From Rhizobium sp. NFR07 (lineage in GTDB: Bacteria; Pseudomonadota; Alphaproteobacteria; Rhizobiales; Rhizobiaceae): a stretch of DNA of 64,000 nucleotides. The notes beneath the pieces are model-generated. The model had not been told where the DNA came from. It worked only from the letters and a program-made list of their open reading frames with translations, and made no database searches. The stretch covers positions 372,001 through 436,000 of the forward strand of contig NZ_FOKM01000004.1 in assembly GCF_900111905.1 (NCBI RefSeq), in the 5' to 3' direction. The position numbers and the translations under genes were made by a program. Of this stretch, positions 46,126 through 55,075 are shown one piece after another (position 1 is the stretch's first letter; every line of letters begins with the position of its first letter).

Positions 46126-47091
46126 ATGCGTAGAAGAACATTCGGTCTCGGCGTCGCCGGGCTTGCGGCATCCGTTGCCGCCGCCCCGAGCCTCGGCCTT
46201 GCTCAGGAAGGGAAGAAGGTGACGATCGGCGTTTCCATTCCGGCAGCCGACCACGGCTGGACGGCGGGCGTCGTCTATCACGCCGAACGCGTCGCCAAGC
46301 TTCTGATGGCCGAGCACAAGGGCCTCAACGTCATCGTCAAGACGTCGGCCGATCCGGCAAGCCAGGCAAATGCGGTGCAGGACCTTGCCGTGCAGGGCAT
46401 CGATGCGCTCGTCATCCTGCCGACCGATCCGGACCAGCTCGTCTCGGCCATCCAGCAGGTGAAGGATGACGGCAAGTTCGTGGCGCTTGTCGACCGCGCA
46501 CCTTCCGTCAACGACAACACGATCCGCAATCTCTATGTCGCCGGCAACAACCCGGCACTTGGTGAAGTCGCCGGCAAGTATATTGCCGAGACGACGCCGG
46601 AAGCCGAAGTCGTCATCATCCGCGGCCTGCCGATCCCGATCGACCAGCAGCGCCAGGACGGTTTCGACAAGGGCATCGAAGGATCCAAGGTCAAGGTTCT
46701 GGATCGCCAATACGGCAACTGGAGCCGCGACGACGCCTTCCGCGTCATGCAGGATTATCTGACCAAATATCCGAAGATCGACGTGGTCTGGTGCCAGGAC
46801 GACGACATGGCGGTCGGCGTGCTGGAAGCAATCGAACAGGCCAAGCGTACCGATATCCAGTATGTCGTGGCCGGTGCCGGTTCCAAGGACATGATCAAGC
46901 GCGTCATGGATGGCGACAAGATGATCCCGGTCGACGTGCTTTATCCGCCGGCGATGGTGGCGACCGCCATGCAGCTCACGGCCGGCAGCTTCTACGACCA
47001 GGTTCCGGTCAGCGGCGAATACATTCTCGACGCGACGCTGGTGACCAAGGACAACGCGGAGAGCTTCTACTTCCCAGACTCGCCGTTCTGA
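46126..47091 (+). CDS. Sugar ABC transporter periplasmic binding protein, RbsB-like
   Basis: A 321-residue CUT2 binding protein. The N-terminus MRRRTFGLGVAGLAAS has a twin-arginine character with an Ala-rich core ending near LAQEG, so export by Tat is possible. The mature part has VTIGVSIPAADHGWTAGV, QAVQDLAVQG-type and ALVILPTDPDQLVSAI segments, and WCQDDDMAVGVLEAIEQ. The sugar is not fixed by sequence; the shared operator points to a pentose or related sugar. Confidence 0.92.
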   Translation: MRRRTFGLGVAGLAASVAAAPSLGLAQEGKKVTIGVSIPAADHGWTAGVVYHAERVAKLLMAEHKGLNVIVKTSADPASQANAVQDLAVQGIDALVILPTDPDQLVSAIQQVKDDGKFVALVDRAPSVNDNTIRNLYVAGNNPALGEVAGKYIAETTPEAEVVIIRGLPIPIDQQRQDGFDKGIEGSKVKVLDRQYGNWSRDDAFRVMQDYLTKYPKIDVVWCQDDDMAVGVLEAIEQAKRTDIQYVVAGAGSKDMIKRVMDGDKMIPVDVLYPPAMVATAMQLTAGSFYDQVPVSGEYILDATLVTKDNAESFYFPDSPF

Positions 47092-47101
47092 TCGGCCTTT
47101 T

Positions 47102-47133
47102 CGGGCGCGTGCGGTTGTCGTCGTGCGCGCCCG
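47102..47133 (+). promoter_or_regulatory. Stem-loop after the binding-protein gene
   Basis: CGGGCGCG (47102-47109) pairs with CGCGCCCG (47126-47133). It lies directly after the binding-protein stop, a common place for a stem that stabilises the upstream message and lowers downstream expression. Confidence 0.5.
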
Positions 47134-47168
47134 TTCCATGTTCCGATACATAAAACTGGAGGTATTTC

Positions 47169-48221
47169 ATGAAGACGATCAAGGGCCCTGGCCTGTTTCT
47201 CGGGCAGTTTGCGGGCGATGCGGCGCCGTTCAATACCTGGGACGGCATTACCAAATGGGCGGCGGAAAAGGGCTATATCGGCGTGCAGGTGCCGACCTGG
47301 GCGAGCCAGCTGATCGATCTCAAGAAAGCCGCCGAATCCAAAGACTATTGCGATGAATTTGCCGGCGTGGCGCGACAGAACGGCGTCGAGGTGACGGAGC
47401 TTTCAACCCATCTGCAGGGCCAGCTGGTGGCGGTGCATCCCGCTTATGACGAAGCTTTCGACGGATTTGCCGTGCCCGAGGTGCGTGGCAACCCGAAGGC
47501 GCGGCAGGAATGGGCCGTCAATCAGGTGAAGATGGCGCTGACCGCCTCGAAACATCTCGGCATCAAGGCGCATGCGACCTTCTCGGGCGCGCTCGCCTGG
47601 CCGTTCATCTATCCCTGGCCGCAACGGCCGGCCGGCCTTGTCGAGACCGCCTTCGAGGAACTGGCCCGGCGCTGGACGCCGATCCTCGACCATGCCGACG
47701 AAAACGGCGTCGACATCTGCTATGAAATCCATCCGGGCGAAGACCTGCATGACGGCATCACCTTCGAGATGTTCCTGGAGCGGGTGAAGAACCATCCGCG
47801 TGCCAACATGCTCTATGATCCGTCGCATTATGTGCTGCAATGCCTCGACTATCTCGACAATATCGACATCTACAAGGACCGGATCAAGATGTTCCACGTC
47901 AAGGACGCGGAATTCAATCCGACCGGGCGGCAGGGTGTCTATGGTGGTTATCAGGGCTGGGTGGAACGCGCCGGTCGCTTCCGCTCGCTCGGCGACGGGC
48001 AGGTGGATTTCGGCGCCGTCTTCTCCAAGATGACGGCCAATGATTTCGATGGCTGGGCTGTGGTCGAATGGGAATGCGCGCTGAAGCATCCGGAAGACGG
48101 CGCCCGCGAAGGAGCCGAATTCGTCAAGGCGCATATCATCCGCGTCACCGAGCACGCCTTCGATGACTTCGCCTCCAGCGGCACGGATGAGGCGGCCAAC
48201 CGGCGCATGCTGGGACTTTAA
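47169..48221 (+). CDS. Sugar phosphate isomerase/epimerase-type TIM-barrel protein
   Basis: A 350-residue AP-endonuclease-2-fold TIM barrel. Motifs with likely metal ligands: HLQGQLVAVHPAYDE, CYEIHPGEDLHDGITFEMF (Glu, His), MLYDPSHYVLQCLDY and IKMFHVKDAEFNPTGRQGVYG. GGAGG lies before ATG 47169. It sits between the sugar transporter and a Gfo/Idh oxidoreductase, a pairing seen in pathways that oxidise, epimerise and re-reduce sugars. The reaction is not known. Confidence 0.85.
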   Translation: MKTIKGPGLFLGQFAGDAAPFNTWDGITKWAAEKGYIGVQVPTWASQLIDLKKAAESKDYCDEFAGVARQNGVEVTELSTHLQGQLVAVHPAYDEAFDGFAVPEVRGNPKARQEWAVNQVKMALTASKHLGIKAHATFSGALAWPFIYPWPQRPAGLVETAFEELARRWTPILDHADENGVDICYEIHPGEDLHDGITFEMFLERVKNHPRANMLYDPSHYVLQCLDYLDNIDIYKDRIKMFHVKDAEFNPTGRQGVYGGYQGWVERAGRFRSLGDGQVDFGAVFSKMTANDFDGWAVVEWECALKHPEDGAREGAEFVKAHIIRVTEHAFDDFASSGTDEAANRRMLGL

Positions 48222-48233
48222 GGAGATTTTTTC

Positions 48234-49406
48234 ATGGCAATCGAAGGCAAACAGGCCGAGGCGCGTGAGCCGCGGATCCGGCTCGGCATGGTGGGCGGCG
48301 GTTCCGGCGCCTTCATCGGCGCGGTGCATCGCATGGCGGCGCGGCTGGACGACCAGTTCGAACTCGTGGCCGGAGCGCTCTCCTCGACGCCGGAAAAGGC
48401 GCTGGCTTCGGGGCGCGAACTGGGTCTCGACAGCGCGCGTACATACGGCTCCTACAAGGACATGGCGATCCGCGAGGCACGACTGAAGGATGGTATCGAA
48501 GCGGTGTCGATCGTCACGCCGAACCATGTGCATTTCGAAGCGGCGCGCGAGTTCCTGAAGCGCGGCATCCATGTGATTTGCGACAAGCCGCTGACCTCGA
48601 ACCTTGCGGACGCGAAGAAGCTGAAGAAGGCGGCGGATGACAGCAAGGCGCTGTTCATCCTCACCCACAATTACACCGGCTATCCGATGGTGCGGCAGGC
48701 GCGCGAAATGATCGCCAATGGCGAACTCGGCAAGATCCGTGTCGTGCAGGTCGAATATGCGCAGGACTGGCTGACGGAAGCCGCCGAACAGACCGGCGCC
48801 AAGCAGGCCGTGTGGCGCACCGATCCGGCGCAGTCCGGTGCCGGCGGCTCGACCGGCGATATCGGCACGCATGCCTATAATCTCGCGTCCTTCGTCACCG
48901 GGTTGACGCTGGAAAGTCTTGCTGCCGATCTCGACAGTTTCGTTCCCGGCCGCCGGCTGGATGACAATGCCCATGTGATGCTGCGCTTTGCAGAAGGGGC
49001 CAAGGGCATGCTCTGGTGCAGCCAGGTGGCGCCGGGCAACGAGAACGGCTTGAAACTGCGGGTCTATGGCGAAAAGGGCGGGCTCGAATGGGCGCAGGAG
49101 AACCCGAACTATCTTTGGTTCACGCCTTTCGGCGAACCGAAGCGGCTGATCACCCGTAACGGTGCGGGGGCAGGGGAGGCTGCGGCGCGCGTCAGCCGCA
49201 TTCCCGGCGGTCACCCGGAAGGTTATCTTGAAGCCTTCGCGACGATCTATACCGAGGCTGCACGGGCGATCCATGCCCACAAGGCCGGCAAGGCGGTGGA
49301 CAAGGCCGTGATCTATCCGACCGTCGACGATGGGGTTAAGGGCGTCGCCTTCGTCGAAGCCTGCGTCGCTTCGTCGAAGAAGAACGGCGCCTGGGTGAAG
49401 CTTTAA
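48234..49406 (+). CDS. Gfo/Idh/MocA-family oxidoreductase
   Basis: A 390-residue NAD(P)-dependent sugar oxidoreductase. The nucleotide loop is RLGMVGGGSGAFIGAVHR and the catalytic EKP-type motif is HVICDKPLTSNLADAKK, with Asp in place of Glu; GGSTGDIGTHAYNLA carries the active-site Asp/His. AAGGAGA precedes the ATG and the gap to the TIM-barrel gene is 12 bases. It probably oxidises the imported sugar or its keto product. Confidence 0.9.
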   Translation: MAIEGKQAEAREPRIRLGMVGGGSGAFIGAVHRMAARLDDQFELVAGALSSTPEKALASGRELGLDSARTYGSYKDMAIREARLKDGIEAVSIVTPNHVHFEAAREFLKRGIHVICDKPLTSNLADAKKLKKAADDSKALFILTHNYTGYPMVRQAREMIANGELGKIRVVQVEYAQDWLTEAAEQTGAKQAVWRTDPAQSGAGGSTGDIGTHAYNLASFVTGLTLESLAADLDSFVPGRRLDDNAHVMLRFAEGAKGMLWCSQVAPGNENGLKLRVYGEKGGLEWAQENPNYLWFTPFGEPKRLITRNGAGAGEAAARVSRIPGGHPEGYLEAFATIYTEAARAIHAHKAGKAVDKAVIYPTVDDGVKGVAFVEACVASSKKNGAWVKL

Positions 49407-49414
49407 AAACAGAA

Positions 49415-49440
49415 AACCCGGAGCGTCGCCGCTCCGGGTT
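49415..49440. terminator. Terminator between the sugar operon and the doxX gene
   Basis: AACCCGGAGCG (49415-49425) pairs with CGCTCCGGGTT (49430-49440) around a TCGC loop. The T-rich tail is better on the minus strand, so it can serve both convergent operons. Confidence 0.8.
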
Positions 49441-49468
49441 GCCTGTCTTGGGAATGCTGAGTGGCAGA

Positions 49469-49873
49469 TCAGGCGAATGCCGCCTGCTTGCCCTTCATCT
49501 TGGCGTCGACGCTGACCGGGCCAGGGCCGGCTGCGAAGATGTAGAGGAAGATGAAGCAGAACAGGATGGAGGCGACCCCGCCATTCTGTGCTGGGTAGAA
49601 GCCGCGCGGAAAATGGCCGATGAAATAAGCGAATGCCATCAGGCCCGACAGGATGAAGGCGGCGGGACGGGTCTTGAAGCCGATCAGCACGCAAAAGCCG
49701 AGAATGAGTTCGAACAGGCCTGCGATCCAAGGCAGAGTTCCGACTGCCGGTACCTTCTCCGCGAAGGGAAAGTGAAGGATCTTCTGGGTGCCGTAGCTGA
49801 AGAGCACCAACGCCGAGACGGCGCGCAGAAGGCTGAGAAGATAGGGCTGGGATCTGTCGAGGTTTTGCAGCAT
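49469..49873 (-). CDS. DoxX-family membrane protein
   Basis: A 134-residue protein with four helices in the DoxX pattern: LLRAVSALVLFSYGTQKILHF, AGLFELILGFCVLIGFKTRPA, ILSGLMAFAYFIGHFP and a last helix. Members are small membrane proteins linked to redox stress or sulfur oxidation in some species; here the role is unknown. GGAAG lies before ATG 49873; an ATG at 49885 lacks a ribosome site. Single gene. Confidence 0.88.
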   Translation of the reverse strand: MLQNLDRSQPYLLSLLRAVSALVLFSYGTQKILHFPFAEKVPAVGTLPWIAGLFELILGFCVLIGFKTRPAAFILSGLMAFAYFIGHFPRGFYPAQNGGVASILFCFIFLYIFAAGPGPVSVDAKMKGKQAAFA

Positions 49874-50078
49874 GAGCGCTTCCATGTGATGAGTGGAATT
49901 GCCTCATCCGTTGCACCATGCTGCAGTGCAATACAATTTCAGTTGAAACATGCGTGATCGGCGGCAGCGGTCGTGTTGGCCTGTGGAAAGCCCCTGAGGA
50001 AAAGGGCATGTGATCTATCCAACGCCCTGCCGGGTCGTTTTTTTGGTGTCCGTCGCTCTTGCCCGCGAATGAAGCGTC

Positions 50079-51002
50079 TCAGCCGAAGAGCGATCCGAGC
50101 CGCAGGACCAGCTTGCGGTCAAACAGGTTGTTCTGGTCGTACATCCAGTTGATCGCCTCGCTGCTCGACCAGGCCTTCTTGTAGGGGCGAACGCTGGTCA
50201 GAGCATCGAACACATCGCAGACGGTGCAGATGCGCACCGCCAGGCTGATTTCGTCGTCCCGCAATCTGAGCGGATAGCCGCTGCCGTCGAGCGCTTCATG
50301 GTGGAGGCGGCAGACGTCGAGGATGAGATCGGACGTCTCGCCCAACTCCAGAAGACGCTGGTAGCCAAGTACGGGGTGGCTGCGGATGACGCGCCATTCC
50401 GCCTTGTCCAGCTTGCCGGGCTTATTGAGGATGGCGTTGGGAATGAGAAGCTTGCCCAGATCGTGCAGGATGCCGGCCCTGCCGATTTCCTCGACCATCG
50501 CGTCATCCATGTCGAGCTGTTCGGCCAGACGGCCCATGAGGCCGGCCACCGCGACGGAATGAAGGTAGGTTTCCTCGTGCTTCTCCTTCAGTCGCGACAC
50601 TTCGAGAAACAGGTCAGGCGCGGTTTCGAGGCTTCGGCGCGCTGCAAGAGCGGCAGCGCCGGCCTTGCCCATATCCAGGGTGCCGGACATCAATCCCTCG
50701 ACGCTTTCCCGCATCGACTGCATCGCGTCGTCGATGGCGGCAATCGTGTCGGCCTTCAAGGATCGCTGGGTCGGCGTCGGCTGAACATATCCGCTAGGAG
50801 CTCGCCGTATGAGGGCGGCGACGTCGATCCGGCTTTTCGTTTGGCTGACCATCAGTTCGACAGCCGATGACGACATGATTGCGTTTAAATCATCCTGCGT
50901 TTCAAGCATGAAACGACGACGGGAGAATTCGAAGCTCGGGCAGTCGACAGATTCGACATAGATCCCGGTTTGGGCAAGATTTTTTGGCAAGCGAACGATC
51001 AC
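50079..51002 (-). CDS. HD-GYP cyclic-di-GMP phosphodiesterase with N-terminal DUF3391
   Basis: A 307-residue protein. Residues 1-125 match DUF3391 (LPKNLAQTGIYVESVDCPS). The HD-GYP domain follows: metal His in EETYLHSVAVAG, HDLGKLLIPNAILNKPGKLD, CRLHHEALDGSGYP and CDVFDALTSVRPYKKAW, all key residues present. It should degrade cyclic-di-GMP. The start is GTG 51002, needed to include the DUF3391 start; its ribosome site lies in a hairpin. Confidence 0.92.
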   Translation of the reverse strand: MIVRLPKNLAQTGIYVESVDCPSFEFSRRRFMLETQDDLNAIMSSSAVELMVSQTKSRIDVAALIRRAPSGYVQPTPTQRSLKADTIAAIDDAMQSMRESVEGLMSGTLDMGKAGAAALAARRSLETAPDLFLEVSRLKEKHEETYLHSVAVAGLMGRLAEQLDMDDAMVEEIGRAGILHDLGKLLIPNAILNKPGKLDKAEWRVIRSHPVLGYQRLLELGETSDLILDVCRLHHEALDGSGYPLRLRDDEISLAVRICTVCDVFDALTSVRPYKKAWSSSEAINWMYDQNNLFDRKLVLRLGSLFG

Positions 51003-51011
51003 GGTGATCAG

Positions 51012-51030
51012 ACCCCTAAAAACTAGGGGT
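51012..51030 (-). promoter_or_regulatory. Hairpin covering the ribosome site of the HD-GYP gene
   Basis: ACCCCTA (51024-51030 on the transcript side) pairs with TAGGGGT (51012-51018 side) around a five-base loop. Read on the minus strand, the AGGGG that can pair with 16S rRNA, about ten bases before GTG 51002, is the 3' arm of this stem. Translation could be limited by it. Confidence 0.5.
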
Positions 51031-51229
51031 ATTTCAACCTGTAAGAATAAAATAAATACTTAATCTGCTGATCGGGTTTTCTGGAATACGCTTATTTTAT
51101 ATTGCTTTGGTACTATACCGTACGCAATACTCGTAAATATTTCATTCTTTATTTCGTTTTCTAGATTTATTCATTATCGCTAAATCAATTGCTGGTGGTT
51201 TTTTGTTCGCCATACGTTTGACGGCGTAA

Positions 51230-51258
51230 TCGCCCCGCCGTCATGAACGGCGGGGCGA
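51230..51258 (-). terminator. Strong hairpin after the cytochrome c gene
   Basis: TCGCCCCGCCGT (51230-51241) pairs with ACGGCGGGGCGA (51247-51258). It lies seven bases past the cytochrome gene stop. The minus-strand tail (TTACG) is not T-rich, so termination may be partial. Confidence 0.6.
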
Positions 51259-51264
51259 AATTTA

Positions 51265-52587
51265 TCAGTGGTGTGTTGCCAGGTCGCGAACGGCCTTGAC
51301 GTCTGCTGCCGAGACTGCCGGAGCCTTGTTGGTCCAACCTTCGCGAAGGAAGGTAGCAAGCGCTGCGATCTCTTCGTCGGAGAGACGCTTGTCGTAGCCC
51401 TGCATGCGGACCTTCATCGGACGGTCTGCCGTCGAAGGCAGTTCCGCGCCGTGAAGAATGACGCTGATCAGACCCTTCGGAGACTTCGCGGTGACGAGCG
51501 AGTTGCCGTCGAGTTCCGGGAAGATTTCTGCGGCACCCTTGCCGTTGACGAAGTGGCAGCCACCGCAGCTGTCGAGATAGAGGCGGGGGCCGAGAGGCAT
51601 GTCCGCCTTGGCTTCCGTCAGCATCTTTTCTGTTTCGGTGACGACCGGTTCAGCCGGGGTCGCCGCAGCGTTTGCCGGGCCGGTGCCGATCTTCTTGAGG
51701 TAGGCGGCGATCGCCGTGTTGTCCTCATGGGAAAGGTACTGCAGCGAGTCACGCACGACGAGCATCATTTCGCCGGTTGCCGTGGAGTGGGCGTTACGGG
51801 CAGTCGCGAGATAAGCTGCGGTCTGCTCGGTGGTCCACTTCTGCGGGCCGCTTTCCGGACCACGAAGGTCGGGGGCGGTGTAGCCGTCGATCTCGCCGCC
51901 GGTCAGGAAGGCCTTGGACGTATCGTCGATGCCGTCCTGCGCCATGAACAGGTTGCGCGGGCTGTGGCAGGCGGCGCAGTGGCCGGCGCCTTCAACGAGA
52001 TACTTGCCGCGGTTGAACTGCTCGTCCTGGCCTTGCGCCGGCTTGAAGCCAGGCTCGTAGCTGGCAGCCAGCCAGTTCCAGGCGCGCAGGCCGAAGCGCA
52101 GGTTGAACGGGAAGCCAAGCTTGGTCTCTTCGACCTTGTTGGAGACCGGTTCTACCTCATGCATGAAGTAGTCGTAGAGGGCGACAATGTCCTCTTCCGA
52201 CATCTTGCGATAGTTCTCGTACGGCATGGCCGGGTAGAGATGCGTGCCGTTCGGGGTTACGCCATCGTAGAGGGCCGCGCGAAAGTCGTCGAGCGTCCAG
52301 TTGCCGATGCCGGTCTCCTTGTCGGGCGTGATGTTGGTGGTCCAGATCGTGCCCATCGGGCTCTGGATGGCACGGCCGCCCGCGAAGGGCTTGCCGCCCT
52401 CGTTGGTGTGGCAGGCCAGACAGTCGCCGGCACGCATGATGTATTCACCTTCGCCCTTGGCCGGCTTGTAGTCGGCCGCGAGTTGGGTGACCGGGCCGGT
52501 GCGCTGCACCGGTACGAAGATGAAGGCGAGGAGGGCGACGACGCCCAGAACGACGAGTGCGCCGAGAACGCGAATGAGCTTTTTCAT
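51265..52587 (-). CDS. Triheme cytochrome c subunit of a membrane FAD dehydrogenase
   Basis: A 440-residue periplasmic cytochrome with three heme sites: CLACHT (about 55), CAACHS (about 205) and CGGCHF (about 345), in the arrangement of gluconate/sorbitol/alcohol dehydrogenase cytochrome subunits. An N-terminal hydrophobic segment (VLGALVVLGVVALLAFIFV) anchors or exports it. It passes electrons from the flavoprotein encoded just upstream (11-base gap) to quinone or oxidase. Confidence 0.92.
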   Translation of the reverse strand: MKKLIRVLGALVVLGVVALLAFIFVPVQRTGPVTQLAADYKPAKGEGEYIMRAGDCLACHTNEGGKPFAGGRAIQSPMGTIWTTNITPDKETGIGNWTLDDFRAALYDGVTPNGTHLYPAMPYENYRKMSEEDIVALYDYFMHEVEPVSNKVEETKLGFPFNLRFGLRAWNWLAASYEPGFKPAQGQDEQFNRGKYLVEGAGHCAACHSPRNLFMAQDGIDDTSKAFLTGGEIDGYTAPDLRGPESGPQKWTTEQTAAYLATARNAHSTATGEMMLVVRDSLQYLSHEDNTAIAAYLKKIGTGPANAAATPAEPVVTETEKMLTEAKADMPLGPRLYLDSCGGCHFVNGKGAAEIFPELDGNSLVTAKSPKGLISVILHGAELPSTADRPMKVRMQGYDKRLSDEEIAALATFLREGWTNKAPAVSAADVKAVRDLATHH

Positions 52588-52598
52588 CTATGTTCTCC

Positions 52599-54368
52599 TC
52601 ACACCAGCGGCCGCGGGTTACGCAGGTAATCCGTGCGGATGGCGTGGGCGGCCCAATAGGCGAGACCGCCGACCATGCCGGTCGGGTTGTACTGGGTGTT
52701 CTGCGGGAAGGCGCCGGCGCCGAGCACGAAGATGTTGTGCTTGTCCCAGGCCTGCAGATAGCGGTTGACCGCCGACGTCTTGGGATCGGCACCCATGACG
52801 GAGCCGCCGACATTGTGGGTCGTCTGGTACGGACGTACGTCGTACATCGCACCTTCCTTCTTGAAGCCTTCCTGCATCGAGGTCGGGTTCAGGGCCTGAG
52901 CGATCGGCTCGATCTTGGACTTCATGAACTGCGTCATGCGGATGTCGTTGTTGTTCCAGTTGAACGTCATACGCATCAGCGGACGGCCATGGCGGTCCTT
53001 GTAGGTCGGGTCGAGGTCGAGGTGGTTGCCGCGGTAGGCCATGTGCGAACCGTGCGAACCGATCGACATCGAGTGGCCGTACCATTCGCCGATGCCTTCC
53101 TTCCAGCCGGCACCCCAGGACGGCGTACCCTTGGGCAGAGCCATCGAGCGGATCGGCTGGCCGTTGGACTGGCCGGCAGAAATGTAGGCGCCGCCGATAA
53201 AGCCTTCCTTGCCGAAGTCGATATTGTCGATGCCGAAGTCGTCGATGGTCATGCCGTTGGCACCGGTGCCGATGAACGGGTTGAACACCTCGTCCTTGAA
53301 GAACAGCGTGTAGCCGCCGTTCATCTGGTAGGCATAGTTACGGCCGGTGACGCCTTCGCCCGTTGCCGGGTCGTAGGGCTGGCCGATGCCCGACAGCAGC
53401 ATCAGGTGCACGTTGTGCAGCTGATAGGCGGCAAGGATGACGAGGTCGGCCGGCTGGAAGACTTCTTCCTGCGTCTTTTCGTCGAAATAGGTGACGCCGG
53501 TCGCCGTCTTGCCGTCGGCTGCCATTTCCACGCGCAGAACTTCCGCATGGGTGCGGTATTCAAAGTTCGGCTTGCGCTTCAGGGCATCGAGGATGGCCGT
53601 CTGCGGCGAGGACTTGGAGTAGTTGTAGCAGCCGAAGCGCTCGCAGAAACCGCAGTGGTTGCACGGGCCCATCTGCATGCCGTATTCGTTGACATAGGCC
53701 TGCGAGGCGATGCCGCCCGGACGCGGGAAGGGATGGTAACCCATCGACTTCGTCACTTCGCCGAACTTGGCGCCGTCCCAGGTCGAAGGCATTGCCGGCA
53801 TCGGGTAGTCGCGCGAGCGCGGCGCCTCGAACGGATTGCCGCCTTCGACGATCTGTCCCTTGATGTTGCCGGCCTTGCCGGAAATGCCGGCGACATGCTC
53901 GAAGCGGTCGAAGAAGGGCTCCAGCTCGTCATAGGTAACCGGATAGTCCTGAAGGTTCATGTCTTCCGGAATGATGCCGGCGCCCCAGCGTTCTTCGACA
54001 TAGGAGCGCAGACGGTATTCCGACAGCATCGGACGCCAGTTGAGGCCGTTCCAGTGGGTGCCGGCACCACCGACGCCATTGCCCGGCAGGAAGGAGCCGA
54101 GGCTGCGATAAGGCAGGGCGGTTTCGCTGTCGCTGCGGCGGATGGTGACGGTCGAGTTGCGCGGCTTCTGCATCATGCCGAGGCGGACGCCGTATTTCAG
54201 CTCGTCGATCATGTTCGGAAACTGGAAATCCGGAACGGTGTTCTGGTCGTGACCGCGCTCGAGAGCGACGATTTCCAGACCGTCCTGCGCCAGTTCCATG
54301 CCGAGGATGGAGCCGGTCCAGCCGAGGCCGACGATGACCACGTCTTTTTTCTTTTCAGTGCGTGCCAT
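52599..54368 (-). CDS. GMC-family FAD-dependent dehydrogenase, large subunit
   Basis: A 589-residue flavoprotein of the gluconate 2-dehydrogenase/sorbitol dehydrogenase type. The FAD loop is VVIVGLGWTGSILGMELA with ERGHD, GVGGAGTHWNGLNWRP follows, and a CNHCGFCERFGC cluster-like Cys group is present near residue 220. The C-terminal catalytic His/Asn region is THNVGGSVMG. ATG 54368 was chosen; a longer in-frame start overlaps the upstream gene. The substrate is a polyol, sugar or sugar acid; which one cannot be decided. Confidence 0.9.
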   Translation of the reverse strand: MARTEKKKDVVIVGLGWTGSILGMELAQDGLEIVALERGHDQNTVPDFQFPNMIDELKYGVRLGMMQKPRNSTVTIRRSDSETALPYRSLGSFLPGNGVGGAGTHWNGLNWRPMLSEYRLRSYVEERWGAGIIPEDMNLQDYPVTYDELEPFFDRFEHVAGISGKAGNIKGQIVEGGNPFEAPRSRDYPMPAMPSTWDGAKFGEVTKSMGYHPFPRPGGIASQAYVNEYGMQMGPCNHCGFCERFGCYNYSKSSPQTAILDALKRKPNFEYRTHAEVLRVEMAADGKTATGVTYFDEKTQEEVFQPADLVILAAYQLHNVHLMLLSGIGQPYDPATGEGVTGRNYAYQMNGGYTLFFKDEVFNPFIGTGANGMTIDDFGIDNIDFGKEGFIGGAYISAGQSNGQPIRSMALPKGTPSWGAGWKEGIGEWYGHSMSIGSHGSHMAYRGNHLDLDPTYKDRHGRPLMRMTFNWNNNDIRMTQFMKSKIEPIAQALNPTSMQEGFKKEGAMYDVRPYQTTHNVGGSVMGADPKTSAVNRYLQAWDKHNIFVLGAGAFPQNTQYNPTGMVGGLAYWAAHAIRTDYLRNPRPLV

Positions 54369-54373
54369 GGTAC

Positions 54374-55075
54374 TTACGCCCTTTCGCCGGAGATTGAGAC
54401 AGGGCCGAGCGGGTACTTGACGTTGTGCTTCAAGACCCACTCCTTGTAGGAACCGCGGGCGCCGGGGAAGCCGATATACTTCCAGGCCTGCATGCCGTGG
54501 TTGCCGCCATACATCGGGTCGGCGAAATAGCCTTCCTTCGTGTTGCCGAGCAGGATGGTGAAGAAGTCACGCAGTTCCGGCTTGATCTTCATCTCGTCCT
54601 TCTGGAGCGAGGTGAGAGCCTTGTCCTGGGTCTCGGCATCCAGTTCGGCGAAGATCTTGCCGTGGGTCGCCTTGCACCATTCATCGAAGACCGGGATGGC
54701 CTGCTGGTAGATTTCCAGCGGGGTGAGCGGAGTCTGCCAGCCGCGCAACGGGCTTGCGTCCGCCTCGTGCGGGCCCTGCATGTACCAGTCGGCTGCCTTG
54801 CCGTAGTCGCCGGCGAGCTGCATGTCGATGAAGACCGGTACGCGTGCCTCGATCGCGCCGGGGCCATCGCCTTCCGACGGGATCAGTCTTGCCACGGCTG
54901 CCATGACGAAGGCCCACTCCGTGGGCTTAAGACAGTCCGGCTTGTATTCGGTGAGTGCCACCGGTTCTGGTTTCTGCTCGGCTTTCGCGTTCGTCACGAT
55001 GCCGGCGACTGCCGCAGTCGCCGCAGATGCTTTCAGGAAGCTTCTGCGGGACGGCAAGCCCGGAAGATCTCTCAT
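54374..55075 (-). CDS. Gluconate 2-dehydrogenase subunit 3-type small subunit with Tat signal
   Basis: A 233-residue small subunit of the three-part dehydrogenase. The twin-arginine signal is SRRSFLKASAATAAVAG (about 9-25). The mature part has the family segments FVMAAVARLIPSEGDGPGAIEA and MYGGNHGMQAWKYIGFPG. This subunit carries the Tat signal for the folded flavoprotein complex. First gene of the operon; the large subunit starts five bases after its stop. Confidence 0.92.
   Translation of the reverse strand: MRDLPGLPSRRSFLKASAATAAVAGIVTNAKAEQKPEPVALTEYKPDCLKPTEWAFVMAAVARLIPSEGDGPGAIEARVPVFIDMQLAGDYGKAADWYMQGPHEADASPLRGWQTPLTPLEIYQQAIPVFDEWCKATHGKIFAELDAETQDKALTSLQKDEMKIKPELRDFFTILLGNTKEGYFADPMYGGNHGMQAWKYIGFPGARGSYKEWVLKHNVKYPLGPVSISGERA

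Noticed and set aside
47403..50009. Very long minus-strand frame of 868 codons opposite the isomerase, oxidoreductase and doxX genes
   Set aside because: It is the mirror of three well-supported genes and runs across two operons. The product has the Arg/His/Gly-rich makeup typical of antisense frames in GC-rich DNA and no domain.
52590..54449. Plus-strand frame of 619 codons opposite the FAD dehydrogenase
   Set aside because: The opposite strand encodes a complete GMC flavoprotein with clear motifs; this frame has none.
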